Positions 51,674-60,050 of a stretch of 64,000 bases of DNA are shown piece after piece. This stretch comes from Bosea sp. (in: a-proteobacteria). Its GTDB lineage: Bacteria > Pseudomonadota > Alphaproteobacteria > Rhizobiales > Beijerinckiaceae. The stretch lies in the NCBI GenBank assembly GCA_023910605.1, contig JAAVVV010000001.1, positions 3,214,698-3,278,697 of the forward strand, read 5' to 3'. The number at the start of each line of letters is the position of its first letter. Position 1 is the stretch's first letter. The translations under genes were made by a program, and so were the position numbers. The notes under the pieces are model-generated. The model saw only the letters and a program-made list of their open reading frames with translations, was not told the DNA's origin and searched no databases.

Positions 51674-53035
51674 TCAGGCGCTGGCGCGCATCTGCCCCGG
51701 CTCGGCGACGGCGATGCCGATGCTGGAGTATTCGTTGAGCTTGTTGCGCAGGGTGCGGATGGAGATGCCGAGGATCTTGGCGGCGTGGGTGCGGTTGCCG
51801 AGGCAATGGTCGAGCGTGTCGAGGATCAGGTTGCGCTCGACATCGGCCACGGTGCGGCCGACCAGAGAGCGGGTCATGGCCTCGGCCGTCTGCGCCGCCC
51901 TCTCCGCCACTGTTCCAAGCCCGCGCCCCCCCAGCGCCTCGCCATCGGGCGTGCGCAGCGCGTCGAGCCCGATCTCCATGCCGCTCGCCAGCAAGGTGGC
52001 GCGGTGGATCGTGTTCTCCAGTTCGCGCACATTGCCCTGCCACGGGTTGAGGGTCAGCGCGCGCCGCGCCTCGGCGTCGATGGGCCTGAGCGGCAGCCCG
52101 TTGAGCTCGGCATACTTGCGGGCGAAATGATCGGCCAGAACCTGCACGTCCTGCGGGCGCTCGCGCAGGGCCGGCATCTTCAGGTGCACGACATTGAGCC
52201 TGTAGAGCAGGTCTTCGCGGAACGTTCCCTTGCGCACCTCGTCGGCCAGGTTGCGGTTGGATGTCGCGATGATGCGGATGTCGACCTTGACGGGCTGGGC
52301 GCCGCCCACGCGGTCGATCATGCGCTCCTGCAGGGCGCGCAGCAGCTTGGCCTGCAGCCGCACATCCATCTCCGAGATTTCGTCGAGCAGGAGCGTGCCC
52401 CCGCTGGCCTCCTCGAACTTGCCGATGCGCCGCGCCACCGCACCGGTGAAGGCGCCCTTCTCATGACCGAAGAGCTCGCTTTCGAGCAGGTTGTCGGGGA
52501 TCGCCGCGCAGTTGACGGCCACCATTGGCCGATCGCGGCGGTTCGACTTCTGGTGCAGGAAGCGGGCGATCACCTCCTTGCCGGTGCCGCTTTCTCCCGT
52601 GACGAGGACCGGCGCCTCGGAGCGCGCCACCTGTTCCGCGAGCTTCACCACGCGTTCCATCGCGGGATCGCGCCAGACGAAGCTTTGGCTGTCATTGGCC
52701 ACGGCTTCGAGCACGGCCGCGATCAACTCCGGATCGGGCGGCAGCGGCACGTATTCCTTCGCACCCGCCTGGATGGCGGCGACCGCGGCGCGCGCATCCG
52801 TGCCCGTGCCGCAGGCCACGATCGGGGTCCTGATCCGCTCGGCCTCGAGCGCATCGACGAGGCTGCGGATCGACAGCGCCACGTCGACCATGGCGAGGTC
52901 AGCGCCCTTGGTGCGCAGCACCATCAGCGCCTGTTCGATGGTGTCGGCCTGCGAGACCGAGGCGCCGCGCGAGACGGCGATCTTGGCCGCTGTAATGAGT
53001 TGGCCCTTGAGGCTTCCGACAATGAGCAATCGCAT
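51674..53035 (-). CDS. flbD: Sigma-54-dependent flagellar regulator FlbD
   Basis: This is a 453-residue NtrC-type activator. The N-terminal receiver-like domain (residues 1-110) has lost the acidic pair (IVGSLKG) and the conserved Lys. The AAA+ domain has Walker A VTGESGTGKEVIAR, the sigma-54 loop EKGAFTGAVARR, Walker B GGTLLLDEISEM and arginine finger region REDLLYRLNVVHL. A Fis-type HTH (THAAKILGISIRTLRNKLNE) ends it. In Caulobacter, FlbD with FliX activates late flagellar genes and represses fliF. It is the last gene of the fliF operon. Confidence 0.93.
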   Translation of the reverse strand: MRLLIVGSLKGQLITAAKIAVSRGASVSQADTIEQALMVLRTKGADLAMVDVALSIRSLVDALEAERIRTPIVACGTGTDARAAVAAIQAGAKEYVPLPPDPELIAAVLEAVANDSQSFVWRDPAMERVVKLAEQVARSEAPVLVTGESGTGKEVIARFLHQKSNRRDRPMVAVNCAAIPDNLLESELFGHEKGAFTGAVARRIGKFEEASGGTLLLDEISEMDVRLQAKLLRALQERMIDRVGGAQPVKVDIRIIATSNRNLADEVRKGTFREDLLYRLNVVHLKMPALRERPQDVQVLADHFARKYAELNGLPLRPIDAEARRALTLNPWQGNVRELENTIHRATLLASGMEIGLDALRTPDGEALGGRGLGTVAERAAQTAEAMTRSLVGRTVADVERNLILDTLDHCLGNRTHAAKILGISIRTLRNKLNEYSSIGIAVAEPGQMRASA

Positions 53036-53094
53036 GGTTCAGACCTTTCAAAAGGACGGGACGCCCCCCATCCCTCAATGACGGCGGCGCGGCT

Positions 53095-53436
53095 TTAGCG
53101 GTCAGCCTTGATGATTTCGGTCATGGTCACGCCGAGCTTGTCCTCGACGATCACCACCTCGCCACGCGCCACGAGGCGATCATTGACGAGAATATCGATG
53201 GCTTCCCCCACGCGGCGGTCGAGTTCGAGCACGGCGCCGGGCTGGAGCCTGAGCATGTCGCCGATCGGCATCCGGTGCGAGCCGAGCACGGCCGCGACCG
53301 TCACCGGCACATCGAAGACCTGCTCGAGGTCCTCGGCGGTCTTGGTCGCCACGGGTCCCGAGGCGCGGTCGGCGCCCATGGGCATTCCGCCCATTCCGGG
53401 GGTCAGGGGAGGCAGCGGCAAGTCGTCTCTGGCCAT
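53095..53436 (-). CDS. fliN: Flagellar motor switch protein FliN
   Basis: This is a 113-residue protein. A Pro/Met/Gly-rich N-terminus precedes the SpoA domain: VFDVPVTVAAVLGSHRMPIG, LRLQPGAVLELDRRVGEAID and VNDRLVARGEVVIVEDKLGV. FliN forms the lower C-ring, binds FliH, and helps control rotation. It sits between fliH and flbD in the operon; fliM is not nearby. Confidence 0.93.
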   Translation of the reverse strand: MARDDLPLPPLTPGMGGMPMGADRASGPVATKTAEDLEQVFDVPVTVAAVLGSHRMPIGDMLRLQPGAVLELDRRVGEAIDILVNDRLVARGEVVIVEDKLGVTMTEIIKADR

Positions 53437-53449
53437 GGGGAATGGTCCT

Positions 53450-54070
53450 TCAGCCTGTCAGGGCGTCACATCGCCGGCCGAGCACATGCTCGGCGGCGGC
53501 GTTGATGGCGGCGTCGAGCGCGGCGCGGTCGATCACGACCCCGCCATCCGCCCATTCGAAACGGGCGTCGCCCGGCGCGATTTCCGGCTCGCCGAGGATC
53601 ACGACCTTGCCGGCATAGCCGCTTTCTCGCGCAAGGCGGCCGAAGAGGCGCTCCGCATCCTCAACCGCCGCTTCATTGACGCGAACGGCGAGGTGCGGGG
53701 CGCTGCGGGCGTGGATGATGCACTCGCGCGCGGCTTCCTCGATCAGCGCATTGGGCTTCTCGGCGAGCGCCGCGCCCGCGAGTCGACGCGCCATCGTCAC
53801 GGCGACGGCTGCGGCCGAGGCTTCGATCGATGCGGCGCGCTCGTCCTGGTCGGCGAGCAGGCGCTCGGCCTGCGCCGCGATCACGCCGGCCATGTGGGTC
53901 AACGCCGCGCTGGCCTCCGCGCGGGCCGCCTCGCGCCCGGAGGCGAAGCCTTCGGCATGGCCCTGCTCGCGCGCGGCGGCCACGTCAGCCTCGCTCACGC
54001 CCCGGCCGTTGGCCACGTTGCGGAAGTCGGTCTCGAAGATGAATTTCGCGGCATTCATGCGGTTATCCAT
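53450..54070 (-). CDS. fliH: Flagellar assembly protein FliH (FlbE)
   Basis: This is a 206-residue protein with the usual FliH build: a short N-terminus (FIFETDFRNV), a central glycine/alanine-rich helix with GHAEGFASGREAARAE, and a C-terminal domain containing VRVNEAAVEDAERL. FliH regulates the FliI ATPase and ties it to FliN. In Caulobacter the gene in this place is flbE. Its ATG overlaps the fliG stop by one base. Confidence 0.87.
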   Translation of the reverse strand: MDNRMNAAKFIFETDFRNVANGRGVSEADVAAAREQGHAEGFASGREAARAEASAALTHMAGVIAAQAERLLADQDERAASIEASAAAVAVTMARRLAGAALAEKPNALIEEAARECIIHARSAPHLAVRVNEAAVEDAERLFGRLARESGYAGKVVILGEPEIAPGDARFEWADGGVVIDRAALDAAINAAAEHVLGRRCDALTG

Positions 54071-55122
54071 CAGTAGATCAACTCGTCCTCGCCATTGTTC
54101 TTGGAAATGACGAGTTCGCCCTTGTCGGCAAGGTCCTTGGCCAGCGCCACCATAATGGCCTGGGCCTCATCGACATCCTTGAGCCTCAGCGGGCCGATGG
54201 TCGCCATGTCATCCTGGAGGTTCTTGGCCGCGCGCGTCGACATGCCGGCGAAGTAGAAGGCCCTCGCGGCATCGTTGGCGCCCTTCAGCGCGCGGGCGAG
54301 CACATCACGCTCGACCACCCTCATCAGCGTCTGGAGCCCGGCTGAATCGAGCTTCTGCAGATCCTCGAAGGTGAACATCAGCGCGCGGATCTTGCGCGCC
54401 GACTCCTTGCTGATCACGTCGAGCGAGGCAAGGAAGCGCGTCTCCGTCTGGCGGTCGAACGAATTGAAGATGACCGCCATCGTCTCGTGCGGGTCCTTGC
54501 GCTGGGTCTGCGCCAGCGTCGTCACGAACTCCGAGCGCAAGGTCTCCTCGATGTGGTCGAGCGCCTCCTTCTGCACGTTCTCCATGCGCAGCATGCGCTG
54601 CACCACGTCGACAGCGAGGTCCTCGGGAAGCATCCGGAGCACCTGCGCCGCATGGTCGGGCTTGATCTTCGACAGCACCACGGCAACTGTCTGCGGGTAT
54701 TCGTTCTTCAGGAAGTTGGCGAGCACGGCCGCTTCGATGTTGCCCAGCTTCTGCCACATGTTGCGGCCCGCCGGCCCACGGATTTCCTCCATCATGACCT
54801 CGACCTGGTCCTTGGGCAGGATGCGCGACAGCAGCGCCTCGGTCCGGTCATAGGAGCCGGTGACCGCACCGGCATTGGTGAGCCTGGCCACGAAATCGAC
54901 CATCACCCGCTCGACCGTCTCGGCCTCGACGGTGCCGAGCTCCGTCATCGCGCGCGAGAGTATGCGCATTTCGTGCTCCTCGAGCGCGGACCAGATCGGC
55001 CGGCCGAACTCATCGCCCAGCAGGAGCAGGATCACGGCGGCCTTGTGCGGCCCGGGCAGATCCTTGAGCGGCATAGCCGTCGTGACGGCCGGCGTCGTCA
55101 TGGGTGTGGGCGCGACTGCCAT
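54070..55122 (-). CDS. fliG: Flagellar motor switch protein FliG
   Basis: This is a 350-residue FliG. The N domain (HKAAVILLLLGDEFGRPIW), the armadillo-like middle domain (EEIRGPAGRNMWQKLGNIEA with FLKNEYPQTVAVVLSKI), and the C domain with the charged torque helix (FTFEDLQKLDSAGLQTLMR) are all present. It couples stator force to the MS-ring protein FliF. It lies three bases after fliF and is coupled to fliH. Confidence 0.95.
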   Translation of the reverse strand: MAVAPTPMTTPAVTTAMPLKDLPGPHKAAVILLLLGDEFGRPIWSALEEHEMRILSRAMTELGTVEAETVERVMVDFVARLTNAGAVTGSYDRTEALLSRILPKDQVEVMMEEIRGPAGRNMWQKLGNIEAAVLANFLKNEYPQTVAVVLSKIKPDHAAQVLRMLPEDLAVDVVQRMLRMENVQKEALDHIEETLRSEFVTTLAQTQRKDPHETMAVIFNSFDRQTETRFLASLDVISKESARKIRALMFTFEDLQKLDSAGLQTLMRVVERDVLARALKGANDAARAFYFAGMSTRAAKNLQDDMATIGPLRLKDVDEAQAIMVALAKDLADKGELVISKNNGEDELIY

Positions 55123-55125
55123 GGA

Positions 55126-56787
55126 TCAGGCCCCGGCCGGCTGTTCATAAAGCCATGAGCGGATCACGGCCACGGAATCGGATGGGTTCTCCTGCACCAT
55201 GGTTCCGACCTTCTCAACCGACTGCGCCTTGATCTGTCCACTGATCTGGGCAAGCGCGATCATGCGCTCGGATGGGCTGGCATTGGTGGCGGGACCCGTG
55301 AGCAGTTGCGGCGAACTGCCGCCGGGGAGAGGCTGCATGCCGTCACGGCCGCCCCCGCCCTCGCCCGAATCCGGACCACCGGGCCTGCGGTCGTTGCTGG
55401 GCGCGAGCACCTGCTTGAGCAGCGGGCGCACCACGGTGACCAGCACGATGAGCGTGAGCAGGCTGATGACGCCCAGCTCGATGGCGCGCAGCAGATCATC
55501 CTTGGTGAAGGCGAGGAGCTGCTGGAGCATGCCCACTTCCTTCAGCTCGGGCGTCGCGGGCGCCTCAGCGAAGCGCAGATTGACGATCTCCACCTGGTCG
55601 CCGCGGTCGCGATCGAAGCCGATGGCGGTGCGGACCAGCGCGCCGATGCGGTCGAGCTCTTCCTGCGTGCGCGGCTGATAGGCGGCCTCGCCCGTGGGCG
55701 GCTTCTGGTAGACGCCGTCAACCAGCACCGCCACCGAGAGCCGGCGCAGGCGCCCGCCCTCCAGCACCTCGGTGCGGGTGGTGCGGGAGATCTCGAAGTT
55801 GGTGATTTCCTCGTTCTTGTTGTTGGTCTCGCGCGGGCCGGCTCCGCCGCCCTGCCCCTGCGCGCCGGGTAATTCATTGCCGACGCTCACGCCCTGCTCG
55901 CGCGACTCGTTGGTGACGCCGCTTTCGGTGCGGCTCTGGGTGGAGCGCGCCACGCGGCTTTCCGGATCGAAGGTTTCCGAGCGGCTTTCGACGCGGTTCA
56001 TCTCCAGCTGGGCATTGACCTGCACGCGGGAGCGGCCGCTGCCGACCACGCTTGCCACGATCTCCTCGATCTGCGCCTTGAGCCGGCGCTCGATCGCGGT
56101 CTGGCGTTCGTCCGCGCCGACGCCCCCGGCCATGGCCTCGCTCTGCGCGCCATCGGCCAGCAGGCGGCCGCCTTCATCGACGATGGAGACGCGCTCAGGC
56201 TTCAGCCCCTCCACCGCCGAGGCGACCAGATGGCGGATGGCGCGGATCTGGCCTGGGTCGAGATCGCCCCGCAGCTTGAGCACGATCGAGGCGCGCGGCG
56301 GCTCGCGGTCGCGCTCGAACAGCTTGCGCTCGGGCATCACCAGATGCACGCGCGCATTCTGCACCCGCCCGATCGAGCGGATCGTGCGCGTCAGCTCGCC
56401 CTCGAGCGCCCTGAGGTGATTGATGTTCTGCACGAAGCTGGTGGACGAGAAGGCGTCGCCCTTGTCGAAGATCTCGTATCCGACGCCGCCGCCAGCCGGC
56501 AGGCCTTTGCTGGCCAGCTCCATGCGGATGCGCGGGATATCGTCCTTGGGCGCCAGAATCGTCTGGCCGTCGGCGCGGGTCTGGTAACGGATGTTGCGCG
56601 TTTCGAGTTCGCGCACCACCTGCGCCGCATCCTGCAAGGTGAGGTCGCTGTAGAGCAGGCCCATGGTGGGCTGCGAAAAGCGGAAAATGACGTAACCGAA
56701 AAAGCCCAGCAGGGCAGCGGTCACCACCAGCATGGCCGCCAGACGGGCTGCTCCGAACTTGCTGAACTGCTCGACGACGCCGTTCAC
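55126..56787 (-). CDS. fliF: Flagellar MS-ring protein FliF
   Basis: This is a 553-residue FliF from GTG 56787, giving the family-like MNGVVEQFSKFGAARLAAML; ATG 56832, 15 codons upstream, is an alternative with AGGAAG before it. Two transmembrane helices (about residues 20-40 and 435-455) flank the periplasmic YscJ-like ring domains (SKGLPAGGGVGYEIFDKGDA, then RVHLVMPERKLFERD). The C-terminus that binds FliG ends the protein. First gene of fliF-fliG-fliH-fliN-flbD, with a CtrA box upstream. Confidence 0.95.
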   Translation of the reverse strand: MNGVVEQFSKFGAARLAAMLVVTAALLGFFGYVIFRFSQPTMGLLYSDLTLQDAAQVVRELETRNIRYQTRADGQTILAPKDDIPRIRMELASKGLPAGGGVGYEIFDKGDAFSSTSFVQNINHLRALEGELTRTIRSIGRVQNARVHLVMPERKLFERDREPPRASIVLKLRGDLDPGQIRAIRHLVASAVEGLKPERVSIVDEGGRLLADGAQSEAMAGGVGADERQTAIERRLKAQIEEIVASVVGSGRSRVQVNAQLEMNRVESRSETFDPESRVARSTQSRTESGVTNESREQGVSVGNELPGAQGQGGGAGPRETNNKNEEITNFEISRTTRTEVLEGGRLRRLSVAVLVDGVYQKPPTGEAAYQPRTQEELDRIGALVRTAIGFDRDRGDQVEIVNLRFAEAPATPELKEVGMLQQLLAFTKDDLLRAIELGVISLLTLIVLVTVVRPLLKQVLAPSNDRRPGGPDSGEGGGGRDGMQPLPGGSSPQLLTGPATNASPSERMIALAQISGQIKAQSVEKVGTMVQENPSDSVAVIRSWLYEQPAGA

Positions 56788-56876
56788 ACCTTGCCCCGCA
56801 CCTGTGGTCCGCCAGCGCAGGATGACATGCATGAGTGCGTCTTCCTGCTGGTAGGCAAGTTTTTCCCGGTTCGTGA

Positions 56877-56891
56877 TTAGCGCAAGGTTAA
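56877..56891 (-). promoter_or_regulatory. CtrA box upstream of the fliF operon
   Basis: The minus strand reads TTAACCTTGCGCTAA, matching seven of eight positions of TTAA-N7-TTAA, about 45-60 bases upstream of ATG 56832. CtrA activates the fliF operon in Caulobacter, so position and sequence agree. Confidence 0.6.
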
Positions 56892-56907
56892 CGACGTAGC
56901 GTCAGTT

Positions 56908-56950
56908 GAAAAAATAATTGCAGCCGGAGCGCATTCGGCGCTCCGGCTGC
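56908..56950 (-). terminator. Rho-independent terminator after sciP
   Basis: A 13-pair stem (GCAGCCGGAGCGC with GCGCTCCGGCTGC, five-base loop) runs on the minus strand into AATTATTTTTTC. It ends the sciP transcript and separates it from the fliF promoter. Confidence 0.85.
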
Positions 56951-56982
56951 GATGATGCATGACTGGCATCAAGGGGCGGGTT

Positions 56983-57258
56983 TTACTGCCGGTAGAGCTG
57001 GATGCGCGTGGTGCGCAGGCCGGCCAGACCATGCTGGTCGATGGACAGCTGCCAGCTGAGGAACTCCTCGGTCGTCAGCGTGTAGCGCTGGCAGGCATCC
57101 TCGAGGCTGAGAAGCCCGCCGCGCACGGCCGCCACAACCTCGGCCTTGCGGCGGATCACCCAGCGATGGGTCCCCGGCGGGGGCAAATCGGCAATGGTCA
57201 ACGGGCTCCCATCGGGACCAATGACATATTTAACGCGCGGTCTGAGACCCTCGGTCAT
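56983..57258 (-). CDS. sciP: CtrA inhibitory protein SciP (DUF1153)
   Basis: This is a 91-residue protein starting MTEGLRPRVKYVIGPDGSP, with DLPPPGTHRWVIRRKAEVVA, LLSLEDACQRYTLTTEEFLS and GLAGLRTTRIQLYRQ: a near-copy of Caulobacter SciP. SciP binds CtrA through this helix-turn-helix fold and blocks RNA polymerase recruitment at CtrA promoters in newborn swarmer cells. ATG 57258 is set by homology; the frame is open to 57399. A CtrA-like box lies about 60 bases upstream, giving a feedback loop. Confidence 0.95.
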   Translation of the reverse strand: MTEGLRPRVKYVIGPDGSPLTIADLPPPGTHRWVIRRKAEVVAAVRGGLLSLEDACQRYTLTTEEFLSWQLSIDQHGLAGLRTTRIQLYRQ

Positions 57259-57314
57259 TTTACGCTCACACAACTCTACCGACCAATATCCGCAGGAGTG
57301 TAAGGCGTCGTGGC

Positions 57315-57329
57315 TTAAAATTTGGCTAA
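57315..57329. promoter_or_regulatory. CtrA box upstream of sciP
   Basis: TTAAAATTTGGCTAA matches seven of eight positions of TTAA-N7-TTAA, 57-71 bases upstream of the sciP start. In Caulobacter sciP is activated by CtrA, so this fits a conserved circuit. Confidence 0.6.
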
Positions 57330-57418
57330 GGGGGTCCAGCCCGTCCAGATAAGAGGGTTCCATGGCGTTCAACACGCTGTTTTGTGTCGCTGGGTTCATG
57401 CGGGGGCGCTTCGGTCCG

Positions 57419-58093
57419 TCATTGGCGGTTGACCGATTTGACCTTGTCCAGCGGTATCCTCGCCGAACCGATCACCAGCACCGGCGTCTCGCCCGTGAAG
57501 TCCACGCTGTCCACGATGCCCGTGACTTCCGACTTCACCGACATGCGGCTATTCTGCGCGTCGAGCGCATCGACCACTATTGTGTAGTCGCCATCCGTGG
57601 CCGTCCCGCCCGTCGAGGTGCGTCCGTTCCAGGTGAAGTTCTGCGTCCCCGCGTTAAGCGTCATTTTCTCGGTGGCGACCACGCTGCCCGCCTTGTTCTT
57701 GATGGTGATCGTGGCGCTGCCACCCTTCGGGCTGTCGAGACGCCACTGAGCCGAGCCATCCTTCAAGCCGCTGGTCGAGCCGTCCATGGTGACGCGGTTG
57801 CCCACGAAGCCCATGGCGTTGGCCGTGGTGGTGGAGCGGCTCATGCTGAGCAGGGATGTCAGCGTCTCGTTCTGCTGGAGCTGCTGCTCGACCTGCGCGA
57901 ACTGCACGAGCTGCTGCGTGAACTGGTTGGTATCCAGCGGCTCGAGCGGATTCTGGTTCTTCAGCTGCGTCGTGAGCAGATTGAGGAACTGGTTGAAATT
58001 GCCGGCGATCTGCGCGCGCGACTTCGAGCTCGTAGCGGTTGCGGTTGCGGCGGCGGATGAAGCGGCGGATTGCGCGGCGGCGACGGTTGTCAT
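57419..58093 (-). CDS. flgD: Flagellar hook-capping protein FlgD
   Basis: This is a 224-residue FlgD. The N-terminal FNQFLNLLTTQLKNQNPLEP motif followed by DTNQFTQQLVQFAQVEQQLQ is diagnostic. The C-terminal part is the beta-rich FLG_D/FlgD-Tudor region (FTWNGRTSTGGTATDGDYT). It is exported and caps the growing hook. It lies 12 bases after fliK and upstream of sciP on the same strand. Confidence 0.93.
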   Translation of the reverse strand: MTTVAAAQSAASSAAATATATSSKSRAQIAGNFNQFLNLLTTQLKNQNPLEPLDTNQFTQQLVQFAQVEQQLQQNETLTSLLSMSRSTTTANAMGFVGNRVTMDGSTSGLKDGSAQWRLDSPKGGSATITIKNKAGSVVATEKMTLNAGTQNFTWNGRTSTGGTATDGDYTIVVDALDAQNSRMSVKSEVTGIVDSVDFTGETPVLVIGSARIPLDKVKSVNRQ

Positions 58094-58105
58094 GGCCTGT
58101 TCTCC

Positions 58106-59767
58106 TCAGATGGACAGGTCGAGCCCGCCCGCATGGATGCGGCGAAGCAGGGGAGCCGGGGCCTCGATCACGGTCGCGGCCCGTCCGCGACTGTTGTCGG
58201 TGTCGGCGCGCTCGGACGTCCCGTCGCGCCGATCCTCACGGCCTTGCTGGCCGGGATCGCGCAAGGTGATGTCGATCCCGCCCTCGCTGGACTTGAGGCC
58301 CGCCTGCTCGAAGGCGCGCTCAAGCGTCCGCGCGTCGCGCTGGAGCAGTTGAAGCGTCTCGACCCGGTCCACCACCACCCTTGCTGTCACGGATTTGTCG
58401 TCGCCGATCTCGAGCTTGACATCGACCCGGCCAAGCTCCGCCGGATCAAGGCGGATCTGGAATTCCTTGAGCCCTTGCAGTGCCCGCAGCCCGATTTCGA
58501 CCGGGATCGCGCCCGGCGGCAGGGCCCGGGGCATGACCGGGACCTCCCCCCGCGGCTCGGGCGTCACCACGGCGGGAAGATCGGCGGGCCGCCCTGCAGC
58601 CTGCGGCAAGCCCGGATCGGGCCGCACGGCCATCTCTGCACGCTGCGGCTCGATGCGTGCGGCGGCGGCAGTCTGCTCGGTGCTGGCCACGCCTTCGGCG
58701 CCGTCCGCAGCGCTGGTTCTTGTGCCCGTCTGGGGTCCGTTGACGGGCGCGGAAACAGGCGCGCCACCGTCTGAAGCAGCCGGGGTTGCGCCCTCGGCGG
58801 TCGGCGTCGGCGAGCCGGTCAGGCTGGCGAGCAGGGCGGGCTGCGCCTGCGCGCCCCCCGGAGCGGTCTGTGCGGCGATCACGGATTCCGCAGCCGTCGC
58901 CCCGGTCTCGTCTGAAGCAGCCGGGGTTGCGCCCCCGGCGGTCGGCGTCGCCGCGCCGGTCAGGCTGGCGAGCAGGGCGGGCTGCGCCTGCGCGCCCCCC
59001 GGAGCGGTCTGTGCGGCGATCACGGATTCCGCAGCCGTCGCCCCGGTCTCGTCTGAAGCAGCCGGGGTTGCGCCCCCGGCGGTCGGCGTCGCCGCGCCGG
59101 TCAGGCTGGCGAGCAGGGCGGGCTGCGCCTGCGCGCCCCCCGGAGCGGTCTGTGCGGCGATCACGGCTTCCGCAGCCGTCGCCCCGGTCTCATCGGAGGT
59201 CAGCACGTCCTCCGCCTCAGCCGCTATCTGCGCCGCAAGCGCGGCATCCAGCGCGCCGGCGGCCGTGGCCGGCTGGGACTGCGCCGGAACCTGCATTTCG
59301 CCTTGCGTTGCAGGCGCTGGATCCTTCGTGCCGTCACCTCCGGCGACAGGAGTTTCAGGCGCATCGGCTGCGCCCGGCCGGTCCGGCCGGCCGACCGCCG
59401 CTCCGCGCCCGGGATGATCGTCACGCCCGCGGCCCACTCCGCGCTCGCACGGGCGCTCGGCCCTGGCATCGCGATCAGTCAGGACCGGGCGACCAGGACG
59501 ATCGGCAGCTTCCGCACGGTCGGGCCTGTCGGGACGCTCCGGCCGCCCTGACCGGTCGAGACTGCGCGGCGCGGGCGAGCCACGCGATGCAGCGCCCTGA
59601 TCAGGCGCCACGGGGGCTGGCCTGGCCCTGACAGGCTGCATCGCCCCATCGGGCCGTTCCTGCGGCAGCGTGAAGCTCTCGCTTGGCGGCCGCGCAAGGG
59701 AGCGCGCCTGAGGGGCTGCGCTCATGCGGGATAGAGCCGGCTCGGGGATCGACAGGGGCTGGGTCAC
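58106..59767 (-). CDS. fliK: Flagellar hook-length control protein FliK
   Basis: This encodes 553 residues from GTG 59767 (MTQPLSIPEPALSR...); ATG 59725 is an alternative, and neither has a strong ribosome binding site. The N-terminal 370 residues are Pro/Ala/Thr-rich and disordered and contain three near-identical 47-residue tandem repeats. The C-terminal FliK_C domain shows LRALQGLKEFQIRLDPAELG, RVDVKLEIGDDKSVTARVVV and ERAFEQAGLKSSEGGIDITL. FliK measures hook length while being exported and then switches FlhB specificity. It precedes flgD. Confidence 0.85.
   Translation of the reverse strand: MTQPLSIPEPALSRMSAAPQARSLARPPSESFTLPQERPDGAMQPVRARPAPVAPDQGAASRGSPAPRSLDRSGRPERPDRPDRAEAADRPGRPVLTDRDARAERPCERGVGRGRDDHPGRGAAVGRPDRPGAADAPETPVAGGDGTKDPAPATQGEMQVPAQSQPATAAGALDAALAAQIAAEAEDVLTSDETGATAAEAVIAAQTAPGGAQAQPALLASLTGAATPTAGGATPAASDETGATAAESVIAAQTAPGGAQAQPALLASLTGAATPTAGGATPAASDETGATAAESVIAAQTAPGGAQAQPALLASLTGSPTPTAEGATPAASDGGAPVSAPVNGPQTGTRTSAADGAEGVASTEQTAAAARIEPQRAEMAVRPDPGLPQAAGRPADLPAVVTPEPRGEVPVMPRALPPGAIPVEIGLRALQGLKEFQIRLDPAELGRVDVKLEIGDDKSVTARVVVDRVETLQLLQRDARTLERAFEQAGLKSSEGGIDITLRDPGQQGREDRRDGTSERADTDNSRGRAATVIEAPAPLLRRIHAGGLDLSI
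58771..59193. repeat. Three tandem 141-bp repeats inside fliK
   Basis: The units start near 58771, 58912 and 59053, with a period of exactly 141 bases (47 codons), so reading frame is kept. The unit encodes a Pro/Ala/Thr-rich segment (SDETGATAAESVIAAQTAPG and following). Copies are near-identical at DNA level; the third has a GCT for GAT-type change and a divergent end. Recent duplication is likely and copy number may vary between strains. Confidence 0.92.
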
Positions 59768-60050
59768 GAACGCGCTCACTATCCAGGACAGATCATCGGA
59801 AAGGGAGCAAGGACCGGACCAACGCAGCAGGTGGATCAAGTCATTGAAATCATGGTGACGTGCACCGGCACACACCAGGGCCTTGCGCGGCTGCCCCGGC
59901 AGCAAACGCCACGCGGCCGGCAAAATCTGCCTGTCGGAACACGCCTCAAAGCAGCACGCTGGCGCGCGGCCCCTCGCCGTTCTATATGGATCGGGGTGCC
60001 GAAGCCCGGCCCGGCCAGCCCGTGGCCTGAACCTTGTTGGAAGGCCAGCC

